Part shown: positions 55,787-64,000 of the stretch, piece by piece
Layout of the letters: every line of letters begins with the position of its first letter
Numbering within the stretch: the stretch's first letter is position 1
NCBI RefSeq assembly: GCF_000470315.2
Contig: NZ_CBRF02000024.1
Coordinates: 1 to 64,000, forward strand
Length of the DNA: 64,000 nucleotides
From: Psychromonas sp. SP041
GTDB taxonomy: Bacteria > Pseudomonadota > Gammaproteobacteria > Enterobacterales > Psychromonadaceae
Direction: 5' to 3'
Made by a program: the position numbers and the translations under genes
Notes under the pieces: model-generated
Database searches by the model: none
Told to the model about the DNA's origin: nothing
What the model saw: only the letters and a program-made list of their open reading frames with translations

Positions 55787-57982
55787 TTAGAATTTCACAT
55801 TGTAGTTAACTGAGTAAGTACGGCCTTGGCCTTTATATTCAGTTAAATTAGTTAATCCGTAGAATACATCTGCACGTTGTGACCAAAGTGTTTCATAATC
55901 TTCATTGAACAAGTTTGTGACACCTAATTGCATACTACCAACTGGTAAACGTACGCTAGTTAATAAATCAACAGTATTATACCCATCGATTTCTTCATCA
56001 TTTGCGTCTTCATAATCGAACAGTTGTGTTGTTTGTAGACGTGTATTGGTTATATTTGTAGCCCAACTTATATAAGCAGTCGCTTTTGAAGGACTTGCCG
56101 TCGTAACAGATAAGTCTTGCCATTTACCATCGGTCTTGCTTTCGCTTACTATGTATTGAAAATTACCACCAACACTTAATGCATTCGTTAAGGCATAATC
56201 AAGCTGCCCTTCTAACCCATAAATGCGTACATCATTATCAATAACGTCAATTGAAAAGTCATCTTGAAGCTCAATTTCTTTGTCTGAAATTGAATAGTAT
56301 GCTGCTAACTGGGTAGAAAGCGATTCTTGATTTAAACGCCAGCCTAATTCAACAGCATTAGTTTTAACACCCTCTAAAGGACTATCAGAAACGTTTACAC
56401 TACTCGCAACGCTACCATCTGCATTATAAGTGCCTTGGCCATAATACTTAGCACTATCAGGAATTTCGAAACCTTGTGATAAATTTAACCAAACTTGTTG
56501 ATTTTCATTTATTTTATATAAAACACCTGCATTAAGTAACGTATTACTATAATCATTACTACCGCCTTCGATGTCATCGTAATTAGTCGTATCACCTATA
56601 AGTCCTGCATACTGCTGCTCTGAATCAACAAAATCAGATACTTTAATATGCGTATATTGATAACGAATACCTGCATGTAAATTCCATGACTCATTGAGTT
56701 CATATTCAGCTTGTAAAAATGCAGCAATAGATGTTGTATCGATATCAGGATAGCGACCAGCATCGCCAATTGAATCGTAAACTAATCCATTAGACGCAGC
56801 GGCAGTACCAATATTATAATAACTTTGTGTTGCCTCAAATTGTTCGAACTCTAAATCTGCGCCATACACTAATTTAAGTTGTTCCGTTGGTTGAGCAGTC
56901 AATACGACTTTAGAACCAATCACCGACGTTTCTTGTTCCGACGCACTTACGTTTGTGAAAGCACCGTTAGGAGCTGGATTAAAACGCAATGATTCTTCAC
57001 GGTAATATAGTTGCACATTTAACGTCTGATTAAAGAAATGACTGTCACTATAATTCGCAGCTAGCATTATTCTTTTAGTTCGTGCTTGATCATCCAGGTC
57101 GTAACCATCAACCATTTCTAATTCTCTGCTCGGGTCGAATAAATAGCTATAACTCGGGCCATAATCGATACCATAATCACTATCTTGACCACTATCGTAA
57201 AACTGCGCCATCAACTCAAGACGTTTAGTATCTGAAATGTCAAAACCAATATTACCTAAAATATCTAATTGAGAAACGAATTGAGAAGGTGTTTGAGCGA
57301 AATCATGTAAGATCATGTCGCCATCAGCATCATACATACCTTCAGCTTGATCATAAGAAATAGCTAAACGTGCATCCATTTTCTCTGTTGTTTTAGAAAT
57401 CGATTGTGCAACTTGGTACTGTATATCTTCTCTTTTATTAAAACCAGACTTTGCACCTACCCAAGTTTCACCATGAATGCCGAGCTCTTCATCACTGCCT
57501 TTTTTAGTAATAATATTGATAATACCACCGGTACTACCACCACCATACATTGCTGAAGCACCTGATATAACCTCAATTCGCGCTATATTAAATGGATTAA
57601 TAGCATCGAATTGACGGCTGATACTACGTGAAGAATTTAATGAAATACCGTCAATCATCACTAATGCTGTTCTGCCTCGCATATTTTGCCCTGCATTAGA
57701 ACGAGATTGACTGCCAACATCTAAACTAGGGATCAAGTTTGCTAATGCTGCTTTAAAATCAACACCAGACGTCACTTGTTCAGCAATTTGTTCGCCCTCG
57801 ACTACTAATACTGTCGCAGCGATATCACTAATACTTTGTGCACTTCGATTAGCAGTAACAACCATTGCATAGCCATTATCATCTACATCTGTTTTCGCTT
57901 GAGCTTGTACAGACATTCCCAGCATACCGATGACAATAGGGTTTAATATAAATTTTATTTGATTTGATTTGATAAATTTCAT
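55787..57982 (-). CDS. iutA: TonB-dependent ferric siderophore receptor, IutA-like
   Basis: This outer-membrane receptor has about 731 residues, a signal peptide ending SVQAQA, then a plug domain (GVDFKAALANLIPSLDVGSQ, NMRGRTALVMIDGISLNSSR, YGGGSTGGIINIITKKG) and a 22-strand barrel ending ...NYNVKF. These blocks closely resemble the E. coli aerobactin receptor IutA (about 732 residues). The ATG at 57982 follows TGGAA; one four codons earlier lacks a ribosome-binding site. A TonB box is likely around GYAMVVTANR. Aerobactin or a related citrate-hydroxamate is the probable ligand. Confidence 0.9.
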   Translation of the reverse strand: MKFIKSNQIKFILNPIVIGMLGMSVQAQAKTDVDDNGYAMVVTANRSAQSISDIAATVLVVEGEQIAEQVTSGVDFKAALANLIPSLDVGSQSRSNAGQNMRGRTALVMIDGISLNSSRSISRQFDAINPFNIARIEVISGASAMYGGGSTGGIINIITKKGSDEELGIHGETWVGAKSGFNKREDIQYQVAQSISKTTEKMDARLAISYDQAEGMYDADGDMILHDFAQTPSQFVSQLDILGNIGFDISDTKRLELMAQFYDSGQDSDYGIDYGPSYSYLFDPSRELEMVDGYDLDDQARTKRIMLAANYSDSHFFNQTLNVQLYYREESLRFNPAPNGAFTNVSASEQETSVIGSKVVLTAQPTEQLKLVYGADLEFEQFEATQSYYNIGTAAASNGLVYDSIGDAGRYPDIDTTSIAAFLQAEYELNESWNLHAGIRYQYTHIKVSDFVDSEQQYAGLIGDTTNYDDIEGGSNDYSNTLLNAGVLYKINENQQVWLNLSQGFEIPDSAKYYGQGTYNADGSVASSVNVSDSPLEGVKTNAVELGWRLNQESLSTQLAAYYSISDKEIELQDDFSIDVIDNDVRIYGLEGQLDYALTNALSVGGNFQYIVSESKTDGKWQDLSVTTASPSKATAYISWATNITNTRLQTTQLFDYEDANDEEIDGYNTVDLLTSVRLPVGSMQLGVTNLFNEDYETLWSQRADVFYGLTNLTEYKGQGRTYSVNYNVKF

Positions 57983-58109
57983 GAAAAATTCCATTTAATT
58001 AAAAATAAAGATTCGTTTAATATTTATGAACAAAGCTGAGTTTTTAATCACTAAATTTGATAGCAATTAATTCTGATATCAATAAATAGTGCTTTGCTCT
58101 TAATCTTCG

Positions 58110-59387
58110 TTAAGATTTTACAATGCTTATTTTATTAGTCATATACACCTTATGCCCTCGACGATAAACCATCCCGCCAGCGCACAAAACCAATGCCATT
58201 AATAAGATAAAACTCAGTAATAACGCTTGTTGGCCTAGTATTAAAAGTAATCCGCCAGCTAGACCTCCAAATGCATTTCCCAAAGTATGACCTTGAGATA
58301 CCGCAGCAGATGTGCGGGCTTTATTATATTTGCTAGCGTGTATTGCTAATGCGGTATACCAGGCAGGCGCCATTGATAAAGCTGCACTAATCAACACAAC
58401 AGCAACAATCAGTTGCTTCTGCATTACAAATAAAAGACTCCCAGCAATAAAGCTGGCAGAAATGACGAATATGAATAAAATCGGCGAACGACTAAGAGGA
58501 CGATATAAAATAAATAATGACACCAGTGCGCTAGCACTAGCTGCAAATAAAAGGCTGGCGGTCATATTACTGGCTAACTCAGCACTGCCAAATTGCGCCA
58601 ATAACAATGGACCTAAACTAAATTGTAGTTGTGATGAAAACAACGTAATTAACACAGCTGCAATACAAACGGAGATAAGCAACGGATTAGTCAATAAAGA
58701 AAATGTTTCTGTTTTTACAGGTCCTATAGATGCAGGAGAAGTATGTTGAGTTAGCGCATCTAAGCTTACTTTTTGCGTTGTTAATGGATAGGGAGAAATC
58801 TGCTCATCTTTAGCGTCAGTGCTAACATTAGTACTATGACTAAACCAAGCAATCACAGCCGCAACCAAGGTAACAGAAGCAATAAACCATAAACTAAAAT
58901 AATTAATATCGATAGGAACAAAGGTTAATAAAGGAGCCGTTAATCGTCCTATATTGGTCGCAATACTTGACCAAACTAACTTCTCACCTTTTTTATCGTT
59001 ATGAGATAAAGTTAATTGTGCACTTGGGATAATGGCACTACAAAATAGACCATGTAGCACTCGCGCTAAACATAAAGCGATGACTAAGCTTATCCCCTGG
59101 AGCTCAGAAAATTGTAGGAGTGCAACAAAGCTTAATTGTGAGACTAAGAAACCTAATAACACCCAACGAACAATAACCAAAAGTGATTGATTAGCTGACG
59201 CACGCTTATCTAATAGATGACCCCACCAGCCAGAACAACACATAAAAACAAACGTCCCTAAAGACAGAGGTAAAGCTAACGAAAATGCCGAGATTTCACC
59301 TTGTAGCATCATTTTGGGTACGAGTATGAGAATTGCTCCTTGCAATGCTCCAAGTACCCAACAAGATAAAACGGCCATCCCTTGCAT
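58110..59387 (-). CDS. MFS transporter in the siderophore operon
   Basis: This protein of about 425 residues has 12 membrane helices and the MFS loop GHLLDKRAS after helix 2. It is the first gene of the iron operon and lies just behind two Fur-box-like sites. Such transporters export siderophores or recycle desferri-siderophore, and similar genes accompany aerobactin loci in vibrios. The ATG at 59387 follows AGGGAAG. A GTG at 59417 gives ten more residues but has no ribosome-binding site. Drug export remains possible. Confidence 0.8.
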   Translation of the reverse strand: MQGMAVLSCWVLGALQGAILILVPKMMLQGEISAFSLALPLSLGTFVFMCCSGWWGHLLDKRASANQSLLVIVRWVLLGFLVSQLSFVALLQFSELQGISLVIALCLARVLHGLFCSAIIPSAQLTLSHNDKKGEKLVWSSIATNIGRLTAPLLTFVPIDINYFSLWFIASVTLVAAVIAWFSHSTNVSTDAKDEQISPYPLTTQKVSLDALTQHTSPASIGPVKTETFSLLTNPLLISVCIAAVLITLFSSQLQFSLGPLLLAQFGSAELASNMTASLLFAASASALVSLFILYRPLSRSPILFIFVISASFIAGSLLFVMQKQLIVAVVLISAALSMAPAWYTALAIHASKYNKARTSAAVSQGHTLGNAFGGLAGGLLLILGQQALLLSFILLMALVLCAGGMVYRRGHKVYMTNKISIVKS

Positions 59388-59421
59388 TTTCTTCCCTAAT
59401 TGTTTTTTTAATATCACGAAT

Positions 59422-59474
59422 AGAAATGAGTATCATTTACGGGGATGATATTTCAAATGAAAACAATTGTCATT
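59422..59474 (-). promoter_or_regulatory. Fur boxes of the iron operon
   Basis: AATGAAAACAATTGTCATT (59456-59474) contains TGAAAACAATTGTCA, which fits the 7-1-7 Fur pattern TGATAATNATTATCA at 11 of 14 fixed positions. A second site, AATGAGTATCATT (59425-59437), matches 11 of 13 central bases of the 19-base box. Both lie directly in front of the MFS gene. Confidence 0.75.
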
Positions 59475-59985
59475 AAGATTTGTTGAATTTTATTGAACTT
59501 TTTCTAATTGAGTTCTTACTGACAAATAACGAGATAGTTTACAGATAAAACAATGACATTTTAAATAAAATTAAATAACTTATAAAGGATAAATAGTTCA
59601 TAAATAAAGCAATTTATAGGGAAATTAACTATTGTTAATGAACTACGATGTAAATAATGCATCTTGCGGTTAGGGTTAGGATTAAAAAGAGATACTTAAC
59701 CACCAACATAGAGGAGAGTTTCTAATAAATATAAAAGTAAGACTAAGCAAAATTTTAACATTAGATATAGAGGAGGTTATAGATAGAAGTTACATATAGA
59801 AATTATATATAAAAGTTATGGATAAAAATGACAAACAGAGGTAATGCATTTAAGTTTGTATTTTTGACGAAGGATATCAATCGAATTAAAAATAATAGAA
59901 TAAGCAGCAATAAATAAATGAGGCATCACGGATATATAAAAATGAGAAGAAGAAAAATAAGTATTAACACTAATATTTAACGATA
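59475..59985. other. non-coding AT-rich gap with degenerate words
   Basis: I recognise no gene. From 59745 to 59830 the sequence is built of near-repeats (ATAGAAGTTACATATAGAAA, ATTATATATAAAAGTTATGG). Confidence 0.4.
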
Positions 59986-60146
59986 ATACCAAAAAAATTA
60001 ATAAGGTGATCATTCTTGCTGGTTAAAATCACCCCTAACTGCGTTCTAAGTTTTGAAGTGAGAACAACTACCTTCTACAACTCACGCCTTATTAGTGTTA
60101 ATTTTTCCTGCGCAATTTCTGATCACTTATTTAATTCCATTGGTAT
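59986..60146. mobile_element. 161-bp MITE-like element, copy 2
   Basis: This is the same length and orientation as the copy at 11015-11175, with only about ten scattered differences. The inner block CTTCTACAACTCACGCCTTA and the ends are conserved. It lies just downstream of pncB. Confidence 0.8.
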
Positions 60147-60214
60147 AAGAAATTAAACGCTAAATATTAGTGTACGTTGAACCGTGTAGGCTAAGTAATT
60201 TATGGCAGTTTTTA

Positions 60215-61435
60215 CTATTTAGCTACTTTCACCGTTGTCGGGTCAATACCATATTGGCTTGCTAAATATTGTAGATACCCAAGATCTTCACACATACTTT
60301 TCCCTGGTTCATCGGAAATTTTGGCAACAGGTTTACCGTTAACTGACACCATTTTAATGACGATACTCAGTGGTACATTACCAACATCGTTCATTAAATT
60401 AGTACCAATACCAAACGACACTTTAATACGTCCTTTAAAGCGTTTCCATATTTCGATCATGCGAGGAAAGTCTAACGAATCACTGAATACCAGCGTTTTT
60501 TCAAGAGGATCAATATCCATACGATGGTATAAATTAATCGCTTTCTCACCCCAAACAAACGGACAACCGCTATCATGACGTAAACCATCGTAAAGCTTGC
60601 CAAAATAAGGGTCGTCAAAATCACGAATAAATGAATCCATCGAGTAACAATCCGTTAACGCAATCCCTAAACGGCCTCTGTACTCCCTTACCCACCCTTC
60701 TAATGCGGCTTTTTGCGCTTCAGCTAATCGAGTAACAGCCTGCCAACTTTGGAACCATTCATGAGCCATTGTGCCCATTGCAGGTAAATCTAACGTTCTT
60801 GCAAAATGAACACAACTTGTCCCGAGAAAGGATTCTGGTAATTCTGTTTTAAGGGTTTTTAAGACTTCCTCTTGCCATTGTTTACTCGCGCGGCGTCGCG
60901 TACCAAAATCAATAAAATTAAGGCCTGTTAAATCTTCTCCTGTTTTGAACAACGCTATTTTTGCAGCTAATTTTTCACGAGCAACAAATAAGTCGAATCC
61001 GCCACAGTTAATATAAGTATGTAATTCACTAATAATAGACAGTGCATAAATTTCAAATAAACTGACATGTAACAAAGGGCCATCAAAGCGTAAGTTAATG
61101 TTTTCTCCATCTGAATGTATATGGATAAATTTCATGTTCAATTTGAATATACGTAAAAACTCAATGAAGTCAGGCTTAATAAAAGACATTTTAGCGAGAT
61201 AATCTAATTCTTCATAGGTAAAAGAAAGCGTACAAAGGTGCTCAAGTTGATGCTGAATATCAGGAATTAACGTTGTTAAATCTAAACCTTCTTTATTACG
61301 ACACGCGAACTTCCATTGCACATTCACTAATCTGAATTCAGCGGCATGGTAAAAAGCTTGAAGCATGCTTATTTTATAAAAATCTATGTCCATCAGGCTA
61401 TCAATTAACCAGCGGTCCACTTTTGTATTACTCAT
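60215..61435 (-). CDS. pncB: nicotinate phosphoribosyltransferase
   Basis: This 406-residue enzyme makes nicotinate mononucleotide from nicotinate and PRPP in NAD salvage. DIDFYKISMLQAFYH, FIDFGTRRRASKQWQ, GTMAHEWFQSW and YDGLRHDSGCPF (phosphorylated His) are family markers. The length matches E. coli PncB (400). It overlaps pncA by ATGA, so nicotinamide deamidation and nicotinate salvage are encoded together. Confidence 0.96.
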   Translation of the reverse strand: MSNTKVDRWLIDSLMDIDFYKISMLQAFYHAAEFRLVNVQWKFACRNKEGLDLTTLIPDIQHQLEHLCTLSFTYEELDYLAKMSFIKPDFIEFLRIFKLNMKFIHIHSDGENINLRFDGPLLHVSLFEIYALSIISELHTYINCGGFDLFVAREKLAAKIALFKTGEDLTGLNFIDFGTRRRASKQWQEEVLKTLKTELPESFLGTSCVHFARTLDLPAMGTMAHEWFQSWQAVTRLAEAQKAALEGWVREYRGRLGIALTDCYSMDSFIRDFDDPYFGKLYDGLRHDSGCPFVWGEKAINLYHRMDIDPLEKTLVFSDSLDFPRMIEIWKRFKGRIKVSFGIGTNLMNDVGNVPLSIVIKMVSVNGKPVAKISDEPGKSMCEDLGYLQYLASQYGIDPTTVKVAK

Positions 61436-62079
61436 TTAGACTCCAATTCCTGACTGTTGGTGATCAATATGACACCAGCGTCTTGCATCTCTTTGCATGC
61501 TATTTCAGTTGTTTCGCTATCTACGCCTCTGCAAGCTGCAAGATTAACAATGACTTGAAAACCAGCTTTACACAATTGTAATACCGTGGTTTTAACACAA
61601 TAGTCAGTAGCCAACCCACCCACTATCACGGTTATTATATTTTTACTCAAGAGCCATTCAATAACCCCCGTCCCTTCACGTTCACCCAAATCATGATAAC
61701 AAGCGCCGTATGGATGCATTAAAGGATCAATGCCTTTTTCCACCAAAAAATCATAACTACTTTCTTGAGGTAAGCCGGGTATTAATGTGTTTCCTTTGGT
61801 GCCTACAACACAATGTGCAGGCCACTTTATATCTAAGCTAGGATACTCGCCCTCAACGGGTGACATGATTTCTTCAGGAGAATTTGCAATCCACGGCGCT
61901 TTAGCTGGATGGCAATCTTTACTCACTACCCTATATTGAGCAAAATGAGCTTGAGCATTTAATTCATCGGCAATTAAATCACCTTCAACAATAGGCAACT
62001 CATCTGGACACAATGGTGTAAAACCACATTGGGGGTCAACATCAAAACTAGCCGTTGTAGACTTATCAAGTTTGATCAT
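61432..62079 (-). CDS. pncA: nicotinamidase
   Basis: This 215-residue isochorismatase-fold enzyme converts nicotinamide to nicotinate. The catalytic Asp lies in FDVDPQCGF, the Lys in HPAKAPW or the KDCHPAK region, and the Cys in GGLATDYCVKTT. Metal-binding Asp/His residues lie in KDCH. The order pncA-pncB with a four-base overlap makes a two-step salvage operon. The length is similar to E. coli PncA (213). Confidence 0.93.
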   Translation of the reverse strand: MIKLDKSTTASFDVDPQCGFTPLCPDELPIVEGDLIADELNAQAHFAQYRVVSKDCHPAKAPWIANSPEEIMSPVEGEYPSLDIKWPAHCVVGTKGNTLIPGLPQESSYDFLVEKGIDPLMHPYGACYHDLGEREGTGVIEWLLSKNIITVIVGGLATDYCVKTTVLQLCKAGFQVIVNLAACRGVDSETTEIACKEMQDAGVILITNSQELESK

Positions 62080-62592
62080 ATTTTTATCTCACTTTTGTTC
62101 AATATCATAATCACGTTCAGCCCACTGCTTACCAATAGGCAGATTCAACCTTTAATGATGCTTTTAACTTTTTAGCAATATCGTTATACATTAACTGTCT
62201 ATACTCGTTGCCATCATAAAAACGTTAATCAATGAAACCTACGCAACAATAACGTCTCTGTTTATTTAATTGCTAATAAACTTTTCTTATATAATGTAAT
62301 TAATACTGATAACCATCGTAATATTACCAATAACGATGCATCTAAAAAAAACAAAATGATGTCATTAATATTAAATTAATTACAGTTTTCTAAAAAAATG
62401 CTATTAAAATACACTAAAATACACCGTTTAAGGATTATTTAGTGACTTTTAGCAGTATAAATTAATTTTTATGATGGTTTATGTAGCCTCTTTGCCTAAC
62501 TTTTATTATTCTTAAACAATTATTTACAATAACTTATATTTTCATGCGTTTCTGCTTTCAATATATGGGTTTAATTACATTCAAGGATTTCA
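62080..62592. other. divergent promoter region pncA / NSS symporter
   Basis: This is about 510 AT-rich bases between divergent genes. A TATAAT-like element lies near 62290. I see no other structure I can name. Confidence 0.4.
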
Positions 62593-63975
62593 ATGAATAC
62601 TGATACACATGTGTCTAATCGATGGTCAAGTCGATACGCGTATATTTTAGCTGCCACGGGTGCAGCTGTTGGGCTTGGTAATATATGGAAATTTCCATAC
62701 ATCATGGGTGAAAATGGAGGCGGTGCGTTCGTATTTGTTTACCTTTTATGTATTTTCTTGATTGGTATCCCTGTGATGATGGCTGAAGTCGTTATCGGTA
62801 AACGAGGACGTTCAACTCCTGCGAATGCCATTGCACATGTTGCAACTGAATCAGGCCATTCTTCTCATTGGTCAATCATCGGTACCATTGGTGTATTAGC
62901 AGGTTTCTTAATATTAAGTTTTTATACCGTTATCGCAGGATGGGCTGTTGCTTATGTTTTCTTTGCAGGCTCTGGTGAATTCAGCGCAGCAGCAGCGGAC
63001 CCAGCAACGAATGCGGATATGATTGGCGCTCTGTTTACTGACTTAATCACTAGTGTTCCACAACTGCTTATTTGGTCTTCATTAACGCTTATTGCTGCAG
63101 TTTATGTAATTTCAAAAGGGGTTAAAAACGGATTAGAAACAGCGATTACTTACCTAATGCCATCGCTACTAATTCTACTGGTAGGCATTATGCTTTATTC
63201 AGCAGTGGTTGGTGATTTCGCATCTGCATTTGCATTTATGTTCCACGTTGATTTTTCTCAACTAACGATCGAAGGTGCTTTAGTAGCATTAGGCCATGCC
63301 TTTTTCACGCTGAGTTTAGCAATGGGTATTATGATGATTTACGGTGCATACTTACCGAAAGGTGTGTCGATCGTTAAAACGTCTATTACTATCGCGGTTG
63401 CTGATACGGTTGTAGCATTAATTGCTGGTTTAGCGATTTACCCAATCGTATTTGCTAACGGTTTAGAACCAAGCGCGGGGCCTGGTTTATTATTCCAATC
63501 GCTTCCACTTGCATTTGGTTCAATGCCATTTGGTGATTTAGTAGGCACATTATTCTTTATCATGATTGTGTTTGCAGCGTTTACGTCTGTGATTGCATTA
63601 CTTGAATCTCCAACCGCTTACTTAGCGGAACGTCAAAAAATGAGCCGTACTAAAGCTGCTATTATTACAGGCGTGACGGTTTGGATTTTAAGCTTACTGA
63701 CTATTTACTCATTTGCAGGCGCAGAATGGACTAAACTATCATTTGGTATGGGTGGAGACATTTTTGAGTTCTTAGATTACATCACAGCTAATATCTTATT
63801 ACCGCTGGGTGGTATCTTTATTTCAATCTTCGCAGGTTGGGTTATTAAGCCTGAAATTTTAAAAGAAGAATTTCAAATGTCAGATCTTTCTTTTGCAATC
63901 GTAGTGCTATTGTTACGTTTTGTAGCACCAATTGGCATTTTACTTGTATTTGCAAACGCAATTGGTTTGTTCTAA
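62593..63975 (+). CDS. Na+-dependent symporter of the NSS/SNF family
   Basis: This 460-residue inner-membrane protein has about 11 helices. The first helix, YILAATGAAVGLGNIWKFPY, and the following GENGGGAFVFVYLLCI are the sodium-binding signature of neurotransmitter:sodium symporters (LeuT, TnaT, MhsT). The substrate is probably an amino acid but cannot be specified. Helix 6-8 residues (SLAMGIMMIYGAYLP) fit. CAAGGA precedes the ATG. The stop codon lies 25 bases before the end of the window. Confidence 0.92.
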   Translation: MNTDTHVSNRWSSRYAYILAATGAAVGLGNIWKFPYIMGENGGGAFVFVYLLCIFLIGIPVMMAEVVIGKRGRSTPANAIAHVATESGHSSHWSIIGTIGVLAGFLILSFYTVIAGWAVAYVFFAGSGEFSAAAADPATNADMIGALFTDLITSVPQLLIWSSLTLIAAVYVISKGVKNGLETAITYLMPSLLILLVGIMLYSAVVGDFASAFAFMFHVDFSQLTIEGALVALGHAFFTLSLAMGIMMIYGAYLPKGVSIVKTSITIAVADTVVALIAGLAIYPIVFANGLEPSAGPGLLFQSLPLAFGSMPFGDLVGTLFFIMIVFAAFTSVIALLESPTAYLAERQKMSRTKAAIITGVTVWILSLLTIYSFAGAEWTKLSFGMGGDIFEFLDYITANILLPLGGIFISIFAGWVIKPEILKEEFQMSDLSFAIVVLLLRFVAPIGILLVFANAIGLF

Positions 63976-64000
63976 TCATGAAGTAAACGATTAGTTTCGT

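Noticed and set aside
59668-59680. Telomere-like GGTTAGGGTTAGG
   Set aside because: Only two units in non-coding AT-rich sequence with no other copies nearby; chance similarity.
59816-60013. 65-codon minus-strand hydrophobic frame
   Set aside because: It runs from the 161-bp element into AT-rich degenerate repeats and has no ribosome-binding site; hydrophobicity follows from AT-rich codons.

Overview
The window is an AT-rich chromosomal segment of a marine gammaproteobacterium. Gene content and order (hexR-pykA, cysK-ptsHI-crr, yffB-dapE, hinT next to lpoB, yejK facing yejLM, gmhA-yafJ, and a VCA0956-like GGDEF protein) place it near Vibrionaceae, Shewanellaceae and Psychromonadaceae. Psychromonas or a close relative is my best guess, but that is inference from gene order and protein resemblance only. 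Most of the window is core metabolism with dense, ordinary coding. The accessory signal sits in the first 1.7 kb, in several families of short inverted-repeat elements between genes, and in two odd repeat structures.

Layout. 1-1.7 kb: a two-gene integron-type cassette (small nucleotidyltransferase plus a coiled-coil protein of unknown function), with a recognisable attC fold and matching cassette ends, and no integrase nearby. 2.1 kb: tRNA-Ser(GGA). 2.3-6.1 kb: glk, the divergent regulator hexR, and pykA. 6.4-8.2 kb: a GST-like protein and a diguanylate cyclase. 8.5-11.9 kb: a YjiH-type membrane protein, a MarC-family protein and a universal stress protein. 12-16.3 kb: dinB under a likely LexA box, then copA-cueR under a CueR-type promoter. 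16.6-22.2 kb: a DAACS symporter, alkC, yafJ-gmhA and yeaC, separated by mobile repeats and a 9-bp tandem repeat. 22.5-31.7 kb: malQ-glgB-glgX (alpha-glucan branching, debranching and transfer), yeaD and gapA. 31.65-32.26 kb: a tandem array of copies of the gapA 3' end with its terminator. 32.7-50.9 kb: sbcB, an exported beta-rich protein, cysK, ptsH-ptsI-crr, yffB-dapE-M15 peptidase, yajQ, panE, three lipoproteins (LPP20, COG3014, LpoB), hinT, a two-domain QueD-like protein, yejK and yejLM. 51.3-59.4 kb: a Fur-boxed five- or six-gene iron operon (MFS, IutA-like receptor, Fhu/Vat-type ABC importer, nitroreductase). 60.2-64 kb: pncA-pncB and a Na+-dependent NSS-family symporter.

How the genes fit together. 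Sugar metabolism dominates. The PTS phosphorelay, glucokinase, hexose-6-phosphate mutarotase, GAPDH, pyruvate kinase and alpha-glucan enzymes cluster with HexR, and HexR-like operators can be read in front of hexR/glk and gapA. The iron operon looks built to import aerobactin-type hydroxamate siderophores. No siderophore biosynthesis gene is present here, so it may serve to use siderophores made by others.

The items I would look at first are the nucleotidyltransferase cassette, the gapA-tail/terminator array, the in-frame (Asn-Asp-Glu)n micro-ORF, and the nested families of short inverted-repeat elements.
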